From contig NZ_CP031941.1 of NCBI RefSeq assembly GCF_003443655.1, positions 2,723,501 to 2,787,500 of the forward strand: 64,000 nucleotides of DNA. Direction: 5' to 3'. Position 1 is the first letter of the stretch, and each line of letters starts with the position of its first letter. Both the position numbers and the translations under genes were made by a program. Positions 27,835-35,480 of this stretch are shown here, one piece after another. The notes under the pieces are model-generated. The model ran no database searches. It saw only the letters and a list, made by a program, of their open reading frames with translations, and was not told the origin of the DNA. Source of the stretch: Nostoc sphaeroides. GTDB lineage: Bacteria > Cyanobacteriota > Cyanobacteriia > Cyanobacteriales > Nostocaceae.

Positions 27835-28245
27835 TTACTTCCCAAAACCTTTACCACGGCTTTTATTTTTTCGAGGCTCTATCGTCATTAACTCGGCTTT
27901 AAAACCTCTGGAATCTTGCAACATTAACTTACGTATTCGCTCGCGTTGGTAAGTCTGCACTTCAGCAGATAGAGGATGATTAGGATCAATCTTTAGATGA
28001 GTAATAGAAGAAACATATTTTTCTTCACTTTCGGGATTATTTGGCTCTTTTAGTCCGCACATAATCCCGCCTTCATCTCCTGAATAGCCAACGAAATCAA
28101 TTTCAAATTCTCTGTCTGGATCGGCGTTGACTCCTTTTTGCTTTAATGTCTTCAAAAACTCCTTCCCGGCTCGTGCTTTAATGGGTAAGTTCTCTTTAAG
28201 TTTTTCAGTTAGTGCCTTTGCTGCATTGTAATCATCAATTCTCAT
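27835..28245 (-). CDS. Unknown 136-aa protein inside the cas operon, opposite strand
   Basis: The protein reads MRIDDYNAAKALTEKLKENL followed by a basic helical region and FVGYSGDEGGIMCGLKEPNNPESEEKYVSSITHLKID, ending in a basic tail (PRKNKSRGKGFGK). AAGGAG lies 7 bases upstream of the ATG, so it is a real gene. I do not recognise the family. It is convergent with csc1 with no gap and divergent from the oxygenase gene at 28348. Small size, basic tail and location allow a nucleic-acid-binding or regulatory role, but that is speculation. Confidence 0.78.
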   Translation of the reverse strand: MRIDDYNAAKALTEKLKENLPIKARAGKEFLKTLKQKGVNADPDREFEIDFVGYSGDEGGIMCGLKEPNNPESEEKYVSSITHLKIDPNHPLSAEVQTYQRERIRKLMLQDSRGFKAELMTIEPRKNKSRGKGFGK

Positions 28246-28347
28246 TGGTCTTTCTCCTTATGTAGTTTTTCTAACTTAAAAGAATACTACTATCATCACT
28301 CAACAGTCTTTTAGATACCACATTCAGCGATCGCTCCTCTATCCCCA

Positions 28348-28968
28348 GTGAAACACTATCAACAACAAACCAACGCCTTCCCCAGCGATTATCTAAACAA
28401 CTTGTGGGGAGAAATCCAAGCTTGTCCTTACTTTGCTATCAACAACCTCAACCGCGATTTTGTCGCCACTAAAGGATTTTCTGTAGTATTTCAGCGTTCT
28501 GGATTAGCAAAAGTAGAACAGCAGTTTCCCTACTTCAAACCTTACCTCGATTTGGCTCTCCAGCCGAATTGTAATGCTTTTTACCTCAATCCTTTACAAC
28601 TCAAAGAAGGCTCCCGCGTCGATCCGCATATCGATCGCTCCTTACGTTCCTACTCCAAAACCATTGAACCACCTGCGGTTGTCAGCGTTCTTTATGTGCG
28701 CGTACCGGCAGATATGGAAGGGGGAGAACTGGTATTGCGATCGCACAAGCGCCAACTTGGGCAAATTAAGCCCCAAATCAATACTTTAGTTTATTTTCAA
28801 GGTGATTTAACCCATTCGGTTAACGCTGTCAAAACCCCAGGAAATCGCCTGAGTCTTGTTTGTGAACAGTATAGTTTGAGTGAAACTGAACTCCAGGAAA
28901 TCCCTGAGTTTACTGTAGAGTCAAGAATCACTCAGTCTACAACCAAAAAGAGAAAGTATGCCTCATAG
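28348..28968 (+). CDS. 2OG-Fe(II) oxygenase embedded in the cas operon
   Basis: The 206-residue protein matches the prolyl-4-hydroxylase-like 2-oxoglutarate/Fe(II) dioxygenase fold. The HxD iron ligands are in VDPHIDRSLRSY, the distal His is in FQGDLTHSVNAV, and the 2OG-binding Arg is in PGNRLSLVCEQY. The start is GTG 28348. Its 3' end overlaps the cas6 start by 11 bases, so the two are translationally linked. The substrate is unknown; protein hydroxylation or nucleic-acid demethylation are both possible for the family. Confidence 0.87.
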   Translation: MKHYQQQTNAFPSDYLNNLWGEIQACPYFAINNLNRDFVATKGFSVVFQRSGLAKVEQQFPYFKPYLDLALQPNCNAFYLNPLQLKEGSRVDPHIDRSLRSYSKTIEPPAVVSVLYVRVPADMEGGELVLRSHKRQLGQIKPQINTLVYFQGDLTHSVNAVKTPGNRLSLVCEQYSLSETELQEIPEFTVESRITQSTTKKRKYAS

Positions 28969-29794
28969 TTTAGTGTTGAATTTGCTACCTCAATCGCCTA
29001 TTCCACCACAATATCTTACAGGTAGACATCTCCACGCCTTATTTTTAACCCTCGTTAGTTCTGTAGATAGCACATTAGGCGATCGCTTGCACAATTCCAG
29101 CGCAGATAAAGCTTTCACCCTCTCTCCCTTACAAATTAATTCCCCTCTTTTGAAGGGTGGTAAGGGGGGATCTAAATTGCAATACTCACATCAACAACCC
29201 ATTCCCGCCGGAACTCCTTGTTGGTGGCGCATCTCTTTATTAGATGACACTTTATTTGGTAAACTTACCCAACTTTGGCTAAATCTTAATCCCAATCGCC
29301 CTTGGCATCTTGGCCCGGCTGACTTGTATATTACCAGCATTCAAGGCACACCCCAATCTATTCAACCTTGGGCGAATGCGAGTACTTACGCTCAATTATA
29401 CGAAGAAGCTAGCGATCGCAATTCTTCCATCAACCTTAGCTTTTCTACGCCTACCGCCTTTCGTCAAGGACAGTATGATACTACTCTTCCTACCAGAGAA
29501 TCTGTGTTTAATTCCCTACTTTCGCGGTGGAATAAATATAGTGGCATAGAATTTTATCAGCTTGCGATCGAGTCAATATTTCCTTCATTTGTCAATATTC
29601 ATACAGAAATATTAGCTGATTCTCGCAGCAAATTTATTGGCATTATTGGCGAAGTTACCTATAAGATTTTAGGAACAGTTGAACCAATACAAATTAAGCA
29701 GATTAATGCTTTAGCTGACTTTGCTTTGTATTGCGGTGTTGGGAGAAAAACAACTATGGGGATGGGTATGGCAAGGCGGCTGTATTCTCCATAA
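28958..29794 (+). CDS. cas6: CRISPR endoribonuclease Cas6
   Basis: The 278-residue RAMP protein ends with ALADFALYCGVGRKTTMGMGMARRL, the glycine-rich loop that defines Cas6. The N-terminus (LVLNLLPQSPIPPQYLTGRHLHALFLTLVSSVD) carries a His that may be catalytic. It would cut the array transcript within the repeat, leaving the handle ATTGAAAC. It overlaps the oxygenase gene upstream. About residues 55-65 show an insertion-like stretch (NSPLLKGGKGGSKLQY) that reads as a dispersed repeat taken into the frame. Confidence 0.91.
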   Translation: MPHSLVLNLLPQSPIPPQYLTGRHLHALFLTLVSSVDSTLGDRLHNSSADKAFTLSPLQINSPLLKGGKGGSKLQYSHQQPIPAGTPCWWRISLLDDTLFGKLTQLWLNLNPNRPWHLGPADLYITSIQGTPQSIQPWANASTYAQLYEEASDRNSSINLSFSTPTAFRQGQYDTTLPTRESVFNSLLSRWNKYSGIEFYQLAIESIFPSFVNIHTEILADSRSKFIGIIGEVTYKILGTVEPIQIKQINALADFALYCGVGRKTTMGMGMARRLYSP

Positions 29795-29825
29795 TTTCAA
29801 TAATCATTTAAAAACCACCTAAGTT

Positions 29826-29999
29826 ATGAATCAAACTGAATATATTTCTATTGCGGCATTGAATCAATATGCCTATTGTCCGCATCGCTGTTGGCGAATG
29901 TTTTGTACAGGGGACTTTACCGATAATCAATACACAATTGAAGGTACAACTTTAATAGCTTACTTCGCACTCAGCGAGAACATCCTGATACTGACCTGA
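29826..29999 (+). pseudogene. cas4 remnant (first ~43 codons)
   Basis: The frame MNQTEYISIAALNQYAYCPH then RCWRMFCTGDFTDNQYTIEGTTL is the N-terminus of a Cas4 exonuclease, with the first two Fe-S cluster cysteines in AYCPHRC. After about codon 43 the sequence switches to cas1 in another frame and hits a stop at 29997. The rest of cas4, including the nuclease core, is deleted. Confidence 0.88.
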
Positions 30000-30543
30000 A
30001 TAATAACATCACTCGATTGGAAAACGCGATCGCACCAATCGAAAAAACTAGCAGTATTGATTCCCTCAGAGGCTTAGAAGGTGCTGGTAGCGCAGCCTAT
30101 TTCGGTTGCTTTCAACAGCTAATCAAAACCTCAGAATTTCGATTTGAAGCCAGACGCCGCCGCCCACCAACCGATCCAGTTAATGCTCTACTGAGTCTTG
30201 GGTATTCATTGCTACGTCATGATGTACAAAGTGCTTTAAATATTGTCGGCTTCGATCCTTATCTAGGATACTTACACGTCGAGCGTTATGGTAGACCTTC
30301 CCTAGCCTTAGACTTGATGGAAGAGTTTCGCCCTTTAATAGTGGATGCTGTAGTGTTGTCGCTGATTAACAAGCGATCGCTAACCCTAACTGACTTTACC
30401 ACCGAACCGCTCAGTGGTGCCGTGACTTTAACCAAAGAAGGACTGCATACATTTCTTCGCGCCTACCAACAAAAGAAACTATCAAATTTCAAACATCCAG
30501 TGATGGGAAACAAATGTACCTACCAAGAATCCTTTGAAATTCA
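29957..30543 (+). pseudogene. cas1: cas1 5'-truncated and interrupted (left part)
   Basis: Cas1 homology starts out of frame with the cas4 remnant at about 29957 (SLLRTQREHPDTDLNNNITRLENAIAPIEK) and continues through SLRGLEGAGSAAYF and FDPYLGYLHVERYGRPSLALDLMEEFRPLIVD, with the conserved integrase residues E and H still visible. Roughly the first 125 codons are lost with most of cas4. The frame is then cut after TYQESFEI by the 15.4-kb insertion and resumes at 45928. The integrase cannot be functional. Confidence 0.92.
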
Positions 30544-31740
30544 CTCTAACAATTTATCGTGGACTTGAATCAGTTCTCTAAACAGTAACCTTGCTCCTTT
30601 GGCGGCAATCCGATTCCTGACAAGTTTTACGGGACGACCTGCCGCTTTTTCAGCGTCTAACTGCTCACCTAAAGTTTTACCAATATCATTTTTGAGACGC
30701 GATCGCTTCGGTTCAATGCGCGTAAAAATCCACTGCCACAGAGACTTACGGCATAAATCTGAACCGCCTACTACTTTAGCTTTACGGCTATCGCCGGAAG
30801 CTTCCAGAGATGGAGCAGCGCCGAGGGCTTTTTGAAATCTTCTCAATGAAAGGTGGCGTTTAGTAGGCTTTTTCGAGTTTCGCCCCTGGCGTATTCTCAC
30901 TTCTGGTTTACCGTCCGCATCCAGGAACCCCTCAATTGGGTAAATCTGGGAAATGATGACAGACGAAAGGCGATCGCCAAATCCAAACAGTTTAAAGACT
31001 GTGCGGTAATGGTCAAACCGTGAATCAGCAAGTAATTCTTTCAATTCTCCCTCGATGACGTGTTCCTCACGCTGGAGGTCACAAATGCGCATTGCGTGTT
31101 CTTTAACTGTTTGCGTGATTCCTAAGCCGACAGTTTGCGAGTAAAGCCGGTCATAGCGTGTACTTTTGCGAATTCCCGCAAGCCAGCCCCAGAGCAAAGG
31201 CGCTTCACCAGATTCACCCCGCCGGGATTTTACTAGTGCAACTTCTGGAAACTGCCACGCCAAATCTTGACGCGCTCGATTTATAATCGGGGACTGAACG
31301 CGATTAAGGTGAGCAAGTCTCAAAACTAGTTCGCGGATTCTAACAATAGCGCGATCGCGAATTTGGACAAATCGGCGCGGGTCTTGTTGGTAATCGAAAT
31401 AATAACAAGCCAGTGCTAGCGCATCGGCATCATCATCTTTATCTGGGAGTGCCAAGTGATTGGCTCGATAATTCCTTAGTTCTTTATGACCTACTAAGCG
31501 CACTTCAACCCCGCTTCGTGCTAGGTGAGTGCCCCAAAGCTTGCTGTAGTTGTTACCAGTTGGCTCTAGTAATGCAATATCCGCATTCAGCGCGAGTAAA
31601 TCTTGAATACCCTTTGCATCGGCGCTCAATTTCAAAAATGGACATTCGTAATAAAATTGACGTGGGTCTTTGGGCTTATCCGTGAGCAGACAAACCGAAA
31701 CCGAGGACTTGCTGACATCAAGTCCCAAAATTTTAATCAT
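30541..31740 (-). CDS. IS110-family RNA-guided recombinase (transposase)
   Basis: The 399-residue protein has the IS110 architecture. The N-terminal RuvC-like DEDD domain contains LGLDVSK (D8), ALLEPTGN (E59) and LPDKDDDADALALA (D103/D106 region). A helical linker follows, then the C-terminal Tnp domain FGFGDRLSSVIISQIYPIEGF...FQKALGAAPSLEASGDS, with the candidate catalytic Ser at 311 or 315. A strong AGGAGG lies 7 bases before the ATG. The stop codon TGA is the first three bases of the TGAAT core on this strand, so the gene reaches the very tip of the element. IS110 enzymes recombine target and donor DNA with a bridge RNA from the upstream non-coding end. Confidence 0.9.
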   Translation of the reverse strand: MIKILGLDVSKSSVSVCLLTDKPKDPRQFYYECPFLKLSADAKGIQDLLALNADIALLEPTGNNYSKLWGTHLARSGVEVRLVGHKELRNYRANHLALPDKDDDADALALACYYFDYQQDPRRFVQIRDRAIVRIRELVLRLAHLNRVQSPIINRARQDLAWQFPEVALVKSRRGESGEAPLLWGWLAGIRKSTRYDRLYSQTVGLGITQTVKEHAMRICDLQREEHVIEGELKELLADSRFDHYRTVFKLFGFGDRLSSVIISQIYPIEGFLDADGKPEVRIRQGRNSKKPTKRHLSLRRFQKALGAAPSLEASGDSRKAKVVGGSDLCRKSLWQWIFTRIEPKRSRLKNDIGKTLGEQLDAEKAAGRPVKLVRNRIAAKGARLLFRELIQVHDKLLE

Positions 31741-31986
31741 TCAGTTCCTCCTGGGTGGTTTCGTCTTGCCCTGATGCCATGCCTGCGAATCACCCGAAGG
31801 CCACAAAAGCCTAGTTCACTCTCAAGGCAAAACCAGAAGCGGTAACTTCTGGTGACATAGGGTGGGAACAGCACAATCACAGCAGCCGAGCTTAAGAATT
31901 TCAGAAAGCCATAAAAGCTTGATTCAAGCGAAAAGCCCTAAGCTGCTGTGTGTATGTGCTGTACGTCTGGATTGGACTCCAGTCCG
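31741..31986 (-). ncRNA. Candidate bridge RNA of the IS110-type element
   Basis: This non-coding segment lies immediately upstream of the recombinase gene. In transcript order it shows a 5' hairpin (GGACT/AGTCC, about 31974-31985) and then a loop closed by a 9-bp stem (31942-31950 with 31878-31886). That loop contains two segments matching the cas1 target: 31921-31931 (10 target bases) and 31896-31903 (8 bases, opposite strand). A hairpin CCAGAAG/CTTCTGG follows (31833-31852). A second loop has segments matching the two element ends: 31815-31822 (8 of 8) and 31787-31795 (7 of 9). Order and polarity agree with known target-binding and donor-binding loops. The exact transcript ends are not known. 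Confidence 0.75.
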
Positions 31987-31989
31987 CGA

Positions 31990-32010
31990 CGCGATCACTA
32001 CTTGATCGCG
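31990..32010. terminator. Hairpin between the zinc-ribbon gene and the bridge-RNA segment
   Basis: CGCGATCA (31990-31997) pairs with TGATCGCG (32003-32010) across a 5-base loop, followed on the plus strand by TTT. It could end transcription of the minus-strand zinc-ribbon gene before the bridge RNA begins, but it has no clear U-tract on that strand, so the role is uncertain. Confidence 0.45.
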
Positions 32011-32041
32011 TTTCGCCGGCGAGTCAGTCCGGCTCATCAGG

Positions 32042-32239
32042 CTAATTTGGATAACGATGGAAATACGCCTCGTGCAATTCAAACCATTCTTTTTCTACTT
32101 CTTCGTCGTAGTCTGGATCATCTTTATCCTTACTCCAAACTGTTGAGCAACTCTCACATTTGTAAAAGCCAAAAGCAGGGTCATATTTAACTTGGTGAGA
32201 GCCACAATTAATGCAATTGGGTGTTTTTAAGTCAGTCAT
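32042..32239 (-). CDS. Small zinc-ribbon protein
   Basis: The 65-residue protein has two CxxC pairs, PNCINCGS and YKCESCST, in the classic zinc-ribbon spacing, followed by an acidic C-terminal half (DKDDPDYDEEVEKEWFELHEAYF). It is probably a nucleic-acid- or protein-binding accessory factor of the element. It is the last gene of the minus-strand cargo operon. Confidence 0.75.
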   Translation of the reverse strand: MTDLKTPNCINCGSHQVKYDPAFGFYKCESCSTVWSKDKDDPDYDEEVEKEWFELHEAYFHRYPN

Positions 32240-32341
32240 TTATGCTCCTATAACAGTTGTGTGATATTTTCAACTTGTACAGGTTTGAAGTGTTTGAATT
32301 GAAATTGCGATCGCACTCCTCCCGGCACTGCGATCGCAATT

Positions 32342-32884
32342 TCAGTCCCATTCGTTTTGTTTACCTTGTTGCAATATCTGCTGCAATCGCCGCTTGCCCT
32401 CCTCCCAGCGTCGCCCCCCCATTTTCAAAATTTGCTCAATCACATAAGTTTCCCCTTTGGCTTCCAGAAGTCCAATGACAGCCAAATAAAAGGCTTTATC
32501 GTTGGAAGTGGAAGCGGAAGTTTCACCGCTATGATCTGCACTTGGCTCCTTATATAAGTGTTCTAGGCTAGTGGTTAACTCCTCCCTGACTTCCTTGGGG
32601 TAAGTCGGTGCAGCGCCATAGATTTCATAAAGTGCCTGCTCTTGCTGTTGGCTGTGCAGTGCAATTTCTACCTGTTCTAGTTCTTGGTTCATGGCTGACA
32701 AGGCCGCACGTCGGGCATCTTGCGCTATCAGTCGGCGTGATTCGTCAACGAGTTGGACTGATGCCACCAGTGCCAAGCTGTAACTAATGCCTTTGGCAAT
32801 TGGGGGAACTGGAGAAAGTGCAGCCAGCCAAAGAGCCGTTGCACTAGCTAACAAGCAATTAGTTTTTAACCACCGAGAAGCCAC
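32342..32884 (-). CDS. Membrane-anchored helical protein, unknown
   Basis: A 180-residue protein with two hydrophobic segments near the N-terminus (NCLLASATALWLAAL, then GISYSLALVASVQLV), a long coiled-coil-like region (QELEQVEIALHSQQQEQALYEIY), and a C-terminal helical domain ending in LLEAKGETYVIEQILKMGGRRWEEGKRRLQQILQQGKQNEWD. That tail is common in cyanobacterial plasmid-borne proteins. Its start overlaps the preceding gene by 19 bases. Function unknown. Confidence 0.7.
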   Translation of the reverse strand: MASRWLKTNCLLASATALWLAALSPVPPIAKGISYSLALVASVQLVDESRRLIAQDARRAALSAMNQELEQVEIALHSQQQEQALYEIYGAAPTYPKEVREELTTSLEHLYKEPSADHSGETSASTSNDKAFYLAVIGLLEAKGETYVIEQILKMGGRRWEEGKRRLQQILQQGKQNEWD

Positions 32885-33138
32885 GAAAGCATTCCCCCCA
32901 AAATAATCGAAACTGCGATCGCAATCAGCAAGGCATAATAATCTGGTTCAGACAACTTGAGAAACTGTCTCACCGCATCATCGGTAAGCAGTGCAAGGAC
33001 TAGCGCCACACCAGACATAATGTAGATAACCCACATCACCCGGAATAAAGCTGGATGTAACGCCCCTAGCCACGCCACAGAACTAGAGGCGATACACCCC
33101 AGAAGGAACCAAGCCCCCAGGTGTACCGCCTTTGCCAT
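32866..33138 (-). CDS. Small multi-span membrane protein, unknown
   Basis: The 90-residue protein is almost entirely hydrophobic with three predicted helices (HLGAWFLLGCIASSSVAWLG, VMWVIYIMSGVALVLALL, YYALLIAIAVSIILGGMLSWLLG). It overlaps the upstream gene by one base and the downstream gene by 19, so it belongs to a tightly packed operon. Its size suits a holin-like, pilin-like or conjugation-type membrane component, but nothing identifies it. Confidence 0.72.
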   Translation of the reverse strand: MAKAVHLGAWFLLGCIASSSVAWLGALHPALFRVMWVIYIMSGVALVLALLTDDAVRQFLKLSEPDYYALLIAIAVSIILGGMLSWLLGG

Positions 33139-33653
33139 TAGTATTTTTCCTTGATTTTGGCTTTCAGTTCGTCAATGCGTTGCTGTGCTTTGTTTTCAGC
33201 GCGGTCTAAACCAAAGCCGAGCCTTGCGTATTCCGGTCTGAGTGTGTGTAAATGCCTTGCTGTGGATGCATCAGAACGTTTTTTAGTGAGTTCGCTATCT
33301 GCAACGCCCTTAATATAGCTACGATGAGCAGTGTGTACCTGTGCATCGGATTGTTCAAGGGTTTTCAGAGATTTGTAAGCACGTTTGGCTTGACGCGCTT
33401 CTTCTCTTTTTTTCCTTGACAACTGCTTGAGTGCATCAGCTTCAGCTTTGTTAAAATAGCGTGGTGTATGGCTTACTGGTGCTGTCCTCACAGTCTCCCA
33501 GGTTCCCGCGTTCATCGGGTTGATGACAGTCGGATCTGTGGGGGCTAACACCTGATTTTTATCAATCCCGTGTCCCCCACTAGAGAGGGATGATTCATTG
33601 CTGCCACTAGATTTTGACTTTGCAGCGCTGGTAATTCTGGCAAGAATTCCCAT
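33138..33653 (-). CDS. Soluble basic helical protein, unknown
   Basis: A 171-residue protein: a low-complexity Ser/Gly N-terminus (SAAKSKSSGSNESSLSSGGHG), then an extended region, then a highly charged helical C-terminal half (LKQLSRKKREEARQAKRAYKSLKTLEQ... KAQQRIDELKAKIKEKY). No enzyme motif is visible. It sits between two membrane-protein genes in the cargo operon and may be a structural or scaffolding protein. Confidence 0.68.
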   Translation of the reverse strand: MGILARITSAAKSKSSGSNESSLSSGGHGIDKNQVLAPTDPTVINPMNAGTWETVRTAPVSHTPRYFNKAEADALKQLSRKKREEARQAKRAYKSLKTLEQSDAQVHTAHRSYIKGVADSELTKKRSDASTARHLHTLRPEYARLGFGLDRAENKAQQRIDELKAKIKEKY

Positions 33654-33663
33654 TAATTTACTC

Positions 33664-33921
33664 CTATTTGCAAACTTGACTTTTAACTTTTTCGAGTTGT
33701 TGACTTTGCGCTTTCATCTCGCGCAGTTGCACTTGATCCGCGCTTTGGTAAGTTGACATTGCACCCAGGCTTAATCCGGCAACTAGTGCAGCTGCAATGA
33801 TGACTAAAAATGCAGCGAGGTTATTACCAGATGTGGTTATTGGTTCAGGATCGGGAACTGGGTAAAATTCGCCGGTGAATGGTACAACCTTACTAGTAAG
33901 CTGTTGTTTAGTCTGCTTCAT
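33664..33921 (-). CDS. Small single-span membrane protein, unknown
   Basis: The 85-residue protein has a cytoplasmic-looking N-terminus, one clear transmembrane helix (NNLAAFLVIIAAALVAGLSLGAM) and a short charged C-terminal helix (LREMKAQSQQLEKVKSQVC). It overlaps the end of the HTH gene by 14 bases. Unknown family. Confidence 0.7.
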   Translation of the reverse strand: MKQTKQQLTSKVVPFTGEFYPVPDPEPITTSGNNLAAFLVIIAAALVAGLSLGAMSTYQSADQVQLREMKAQSQQLEKVKSQVCK

Positions 33922-34378
33922 CTGCTCCCTCCAGGAATCTCGGCTGATATGTGGGTAAGAGTAGATGCTCGGTTCCGGCGTTGAGTGCAGCGCGAACTGA
34001 TAATTGCACTATTTGGCGTTGTTCAGGTGTGGGATTAAGCCGCATCTGTTTAATGCGTTGCAATGTTCGACCCGGCAACAATCGCCAATATTCGTTAGCA
34101 AGGCGCTGTGCATCCTCCTCTAACAGCGTTTCAAGTAAATCAGTTGCATCGGATTCTGAATCATTTTCTGCATCGTCATCCGTTGCAGTTTTCGTTGCAC
34201 GTCGGCTGTTGAGCAGTTCAATCCCGGCCTCAGTCCAAAGTTTGACCCCATGTTCATCGCTGACAACGTGAATATCAAACTGGAATACTTCAGGATATCG
34301 GCGTAACCAACTGCGGATCGTGCTTTCTGGGATGTTGGTTAACTTGGCTGCCTCAGGAGTGGTGTACAGCTGCTGCAT
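33908..34378 (-). CDS. MerR-like helix-turn-helix protein of the element
   Basis: Starting at ATG 34378, the 156-residue protein begins MQQLYTTPEAAKLTNIPEST and continues IRSWLRRYPEVFQ, the MerR-type winged-helix entry. A strongly acidic linker follows (TATDDDAENDSESDATDLLETLLEEDAQ) and then a helical C-terminal domain. It is the first gene of the packed operon running down to 32342 and probably regulates it or binds the element DNA. An upstream in-frame start (34465) lacks the family N-terminus. Confidence 0.78.
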   Translation of the reverse strand: MQQLYTTPEAAKLTNIPESTIRSWLRRYPEVFQFDIHVVSDEHGVKLWTEAGIELLNSRRATKTATDDDAENDSESDATDLLETLLEEDAQRLANEYWRLLPGRTLQRIKQMRLNPTPEQRQIVQLSVRAALNAGTEHLLLPTYQPRFLEGADEAD

Positions 34379-34491
34379 TCTGCCCCCAGTTGATTTGCTC
34401 AATCGGCTTGGACATTGGTAAAATCTCCTACATATTAAATACGACGCATTTTCTGGCGATCGCAATCCCTGGTAAGATACCGATCGCCTTT

Positions 34492-34677
34492 TTACTCTTC
34501 AGTCGGCACAGTCTTTTGAAATTCGCTGATTCCTCCTTCAAAATGTCTGGCAATCCCTGCTGTCACTTCATCGTCGGTCAGTTCATCAACTTGTTCTTCC
34601 TCTAGATCACCCCACGGACAGCAATCTTTAATCCAATTTCTCGCATCAAGTAATTGTTTTGGTGTTAGTTCCTCCAT
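34492..34677 (-). CDS. Small acidic protein, unknown
   Basis: The 61-residue acidic protein contains LTPKQLLDARNWIKDCCPWGDLEEEQVDELTDDEV. Short proteins with LLDARNWIKDCxW and a D/E-rich middle recur in cyanobacterial accessory DNA. It lies 113 bases before the MerR-like gene. Function unknown; a small regulator or DNA-mimic-like protein are possibilities only. Confidence 0.6.
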   Translation of the reverse strand: MEELTPKQLLDARNWIKDCCPWGDLEEEQVDELTDDEVTAGIARHFEGGISEFQKTVPTEE

Positions 34678-34884
34678 TGGTTAAAACTGTGGTTGTCATC
34701 TGGTTTTTTGGGTTGATAAGTGTGCAGACATCAAAATATCACCGCTCGGTAAACTCGTTACCGCGATCGCTTCTCTGGTGATAAAGGGTGTTTCCGCGCC
34801 GGGGCTTCATGCAATGGCGCGGGTGCTTGCTCCAGGTGCAACGCAAAGGGTTAGGCGTTGGGGGGCAAATTGCATAAGATTAAA

Positions 34885-34975
34885 TTACCCATGTAATCTT
34901 GAATCATGCTAACATTGCATGGGTAAAGACTGCAACATATTACATGGGTAAAATAGGAATAGTTTACATGGGTAA
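34885..34975. promoter_or_regulatory. Four 12-bp iterons TTACATGGGTAA before the RHH gene
   Basis: TTACCCATGTAA (inverted copy) lies at 34885-34896. Direct copies are TTGCATGGGTAA at 34915-34926, TTACATGGGTAA at 34940-34951 and TTACATGGGTAA at 34964-34975. The direct copies start 25 and 24 bases apart, and the last ends 5 bases before the ATG at 34981. This looks like a repressor operator array or a replication iteron set, most simply the binding site of the ribbon-helix-helix protein it precedes. Confidence 0.8.
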
Positions 34976-34980
34976 TATCG

Positions 34981-35327
34981 ATGGGTCGGAAAACAACACA
35001 CGGCTTGTATGGTCAGAACAAGAAAGACTTCACAGTTTCGCTAACGCCGGAAGGGGCAGAAATCCTGGACAGCAGAGCGAAAGCACTAGGAATCAGTCGC
35101 AGCGAGTTAATAGAGCGTATAGCGCGGACTCACTTAATGTCCCCATCGGAGAAACGAATCTTGGGGGAACAGTTAGCCAGCTGATCCAGGACTACCGCAG
35201 TCAGGTGGCTTCTAAACAATCTCTTATTGAGCAAACCCAAAATGAAATAAATTATCTTCAGTCGAGAATTGAGCAATTTGAAGAATTAGTAGGAAATCTC
35301 GAAAAACCAACTGAGGAACAAGAATAA
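34981..35327 (+). pseudogene. Ribbon-helix-helix regulator with an apparent frameshift
   Basis: Frame 1 (34981-35184) encodes MGRKTTHGLYGQNKKDFTVS continuing LTPEGAEILDSRAKALGISRSELIERIAR, a CopG-like ribbon-helix-helix domain. It stops after GEQLAS. The neighbouring frame then encodes QLIQDYRSQVASKQSLIEQTQNEINYLQSRIEQFEELVGNLE, a convincing coiled coil ending at 35327. One extra base near 35180-35184 would join them into a ~115-residue protein. Either the gene is frameshifted, the read has an error, or the short form is made alone. It probably controls its own iteron promoter. Confidence 0.72.
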
Positions 35328-35365
35328 AGCCGTCCTGCCTGTTATGAGGCAAGACGGCTTTATTC
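35324..35365 (+). terminator. Strong terminator hairpin after the RHH gene
   Basis: AATAAAGCCGTC near 35324-35335 pairs with GACGGCTTTATT near 35354-35365, with TGCC/GGCA extending the stem and a short GTTATGA-type loop. The A/T ends make it bidirectional. It overlaps the stop codon at 35325. Confidence 0.85.
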
Positions 35366-35480
35366 ATTGCGATCGCGTTCACCACCTCTGGAGTGCGATC
35401 GTGGATTGTCTAAAAAAATCAAAAAGCCACCAGAGATTTAGCGATCATGGGTGGCTTTCCGAAAACAAACTAACAATATT

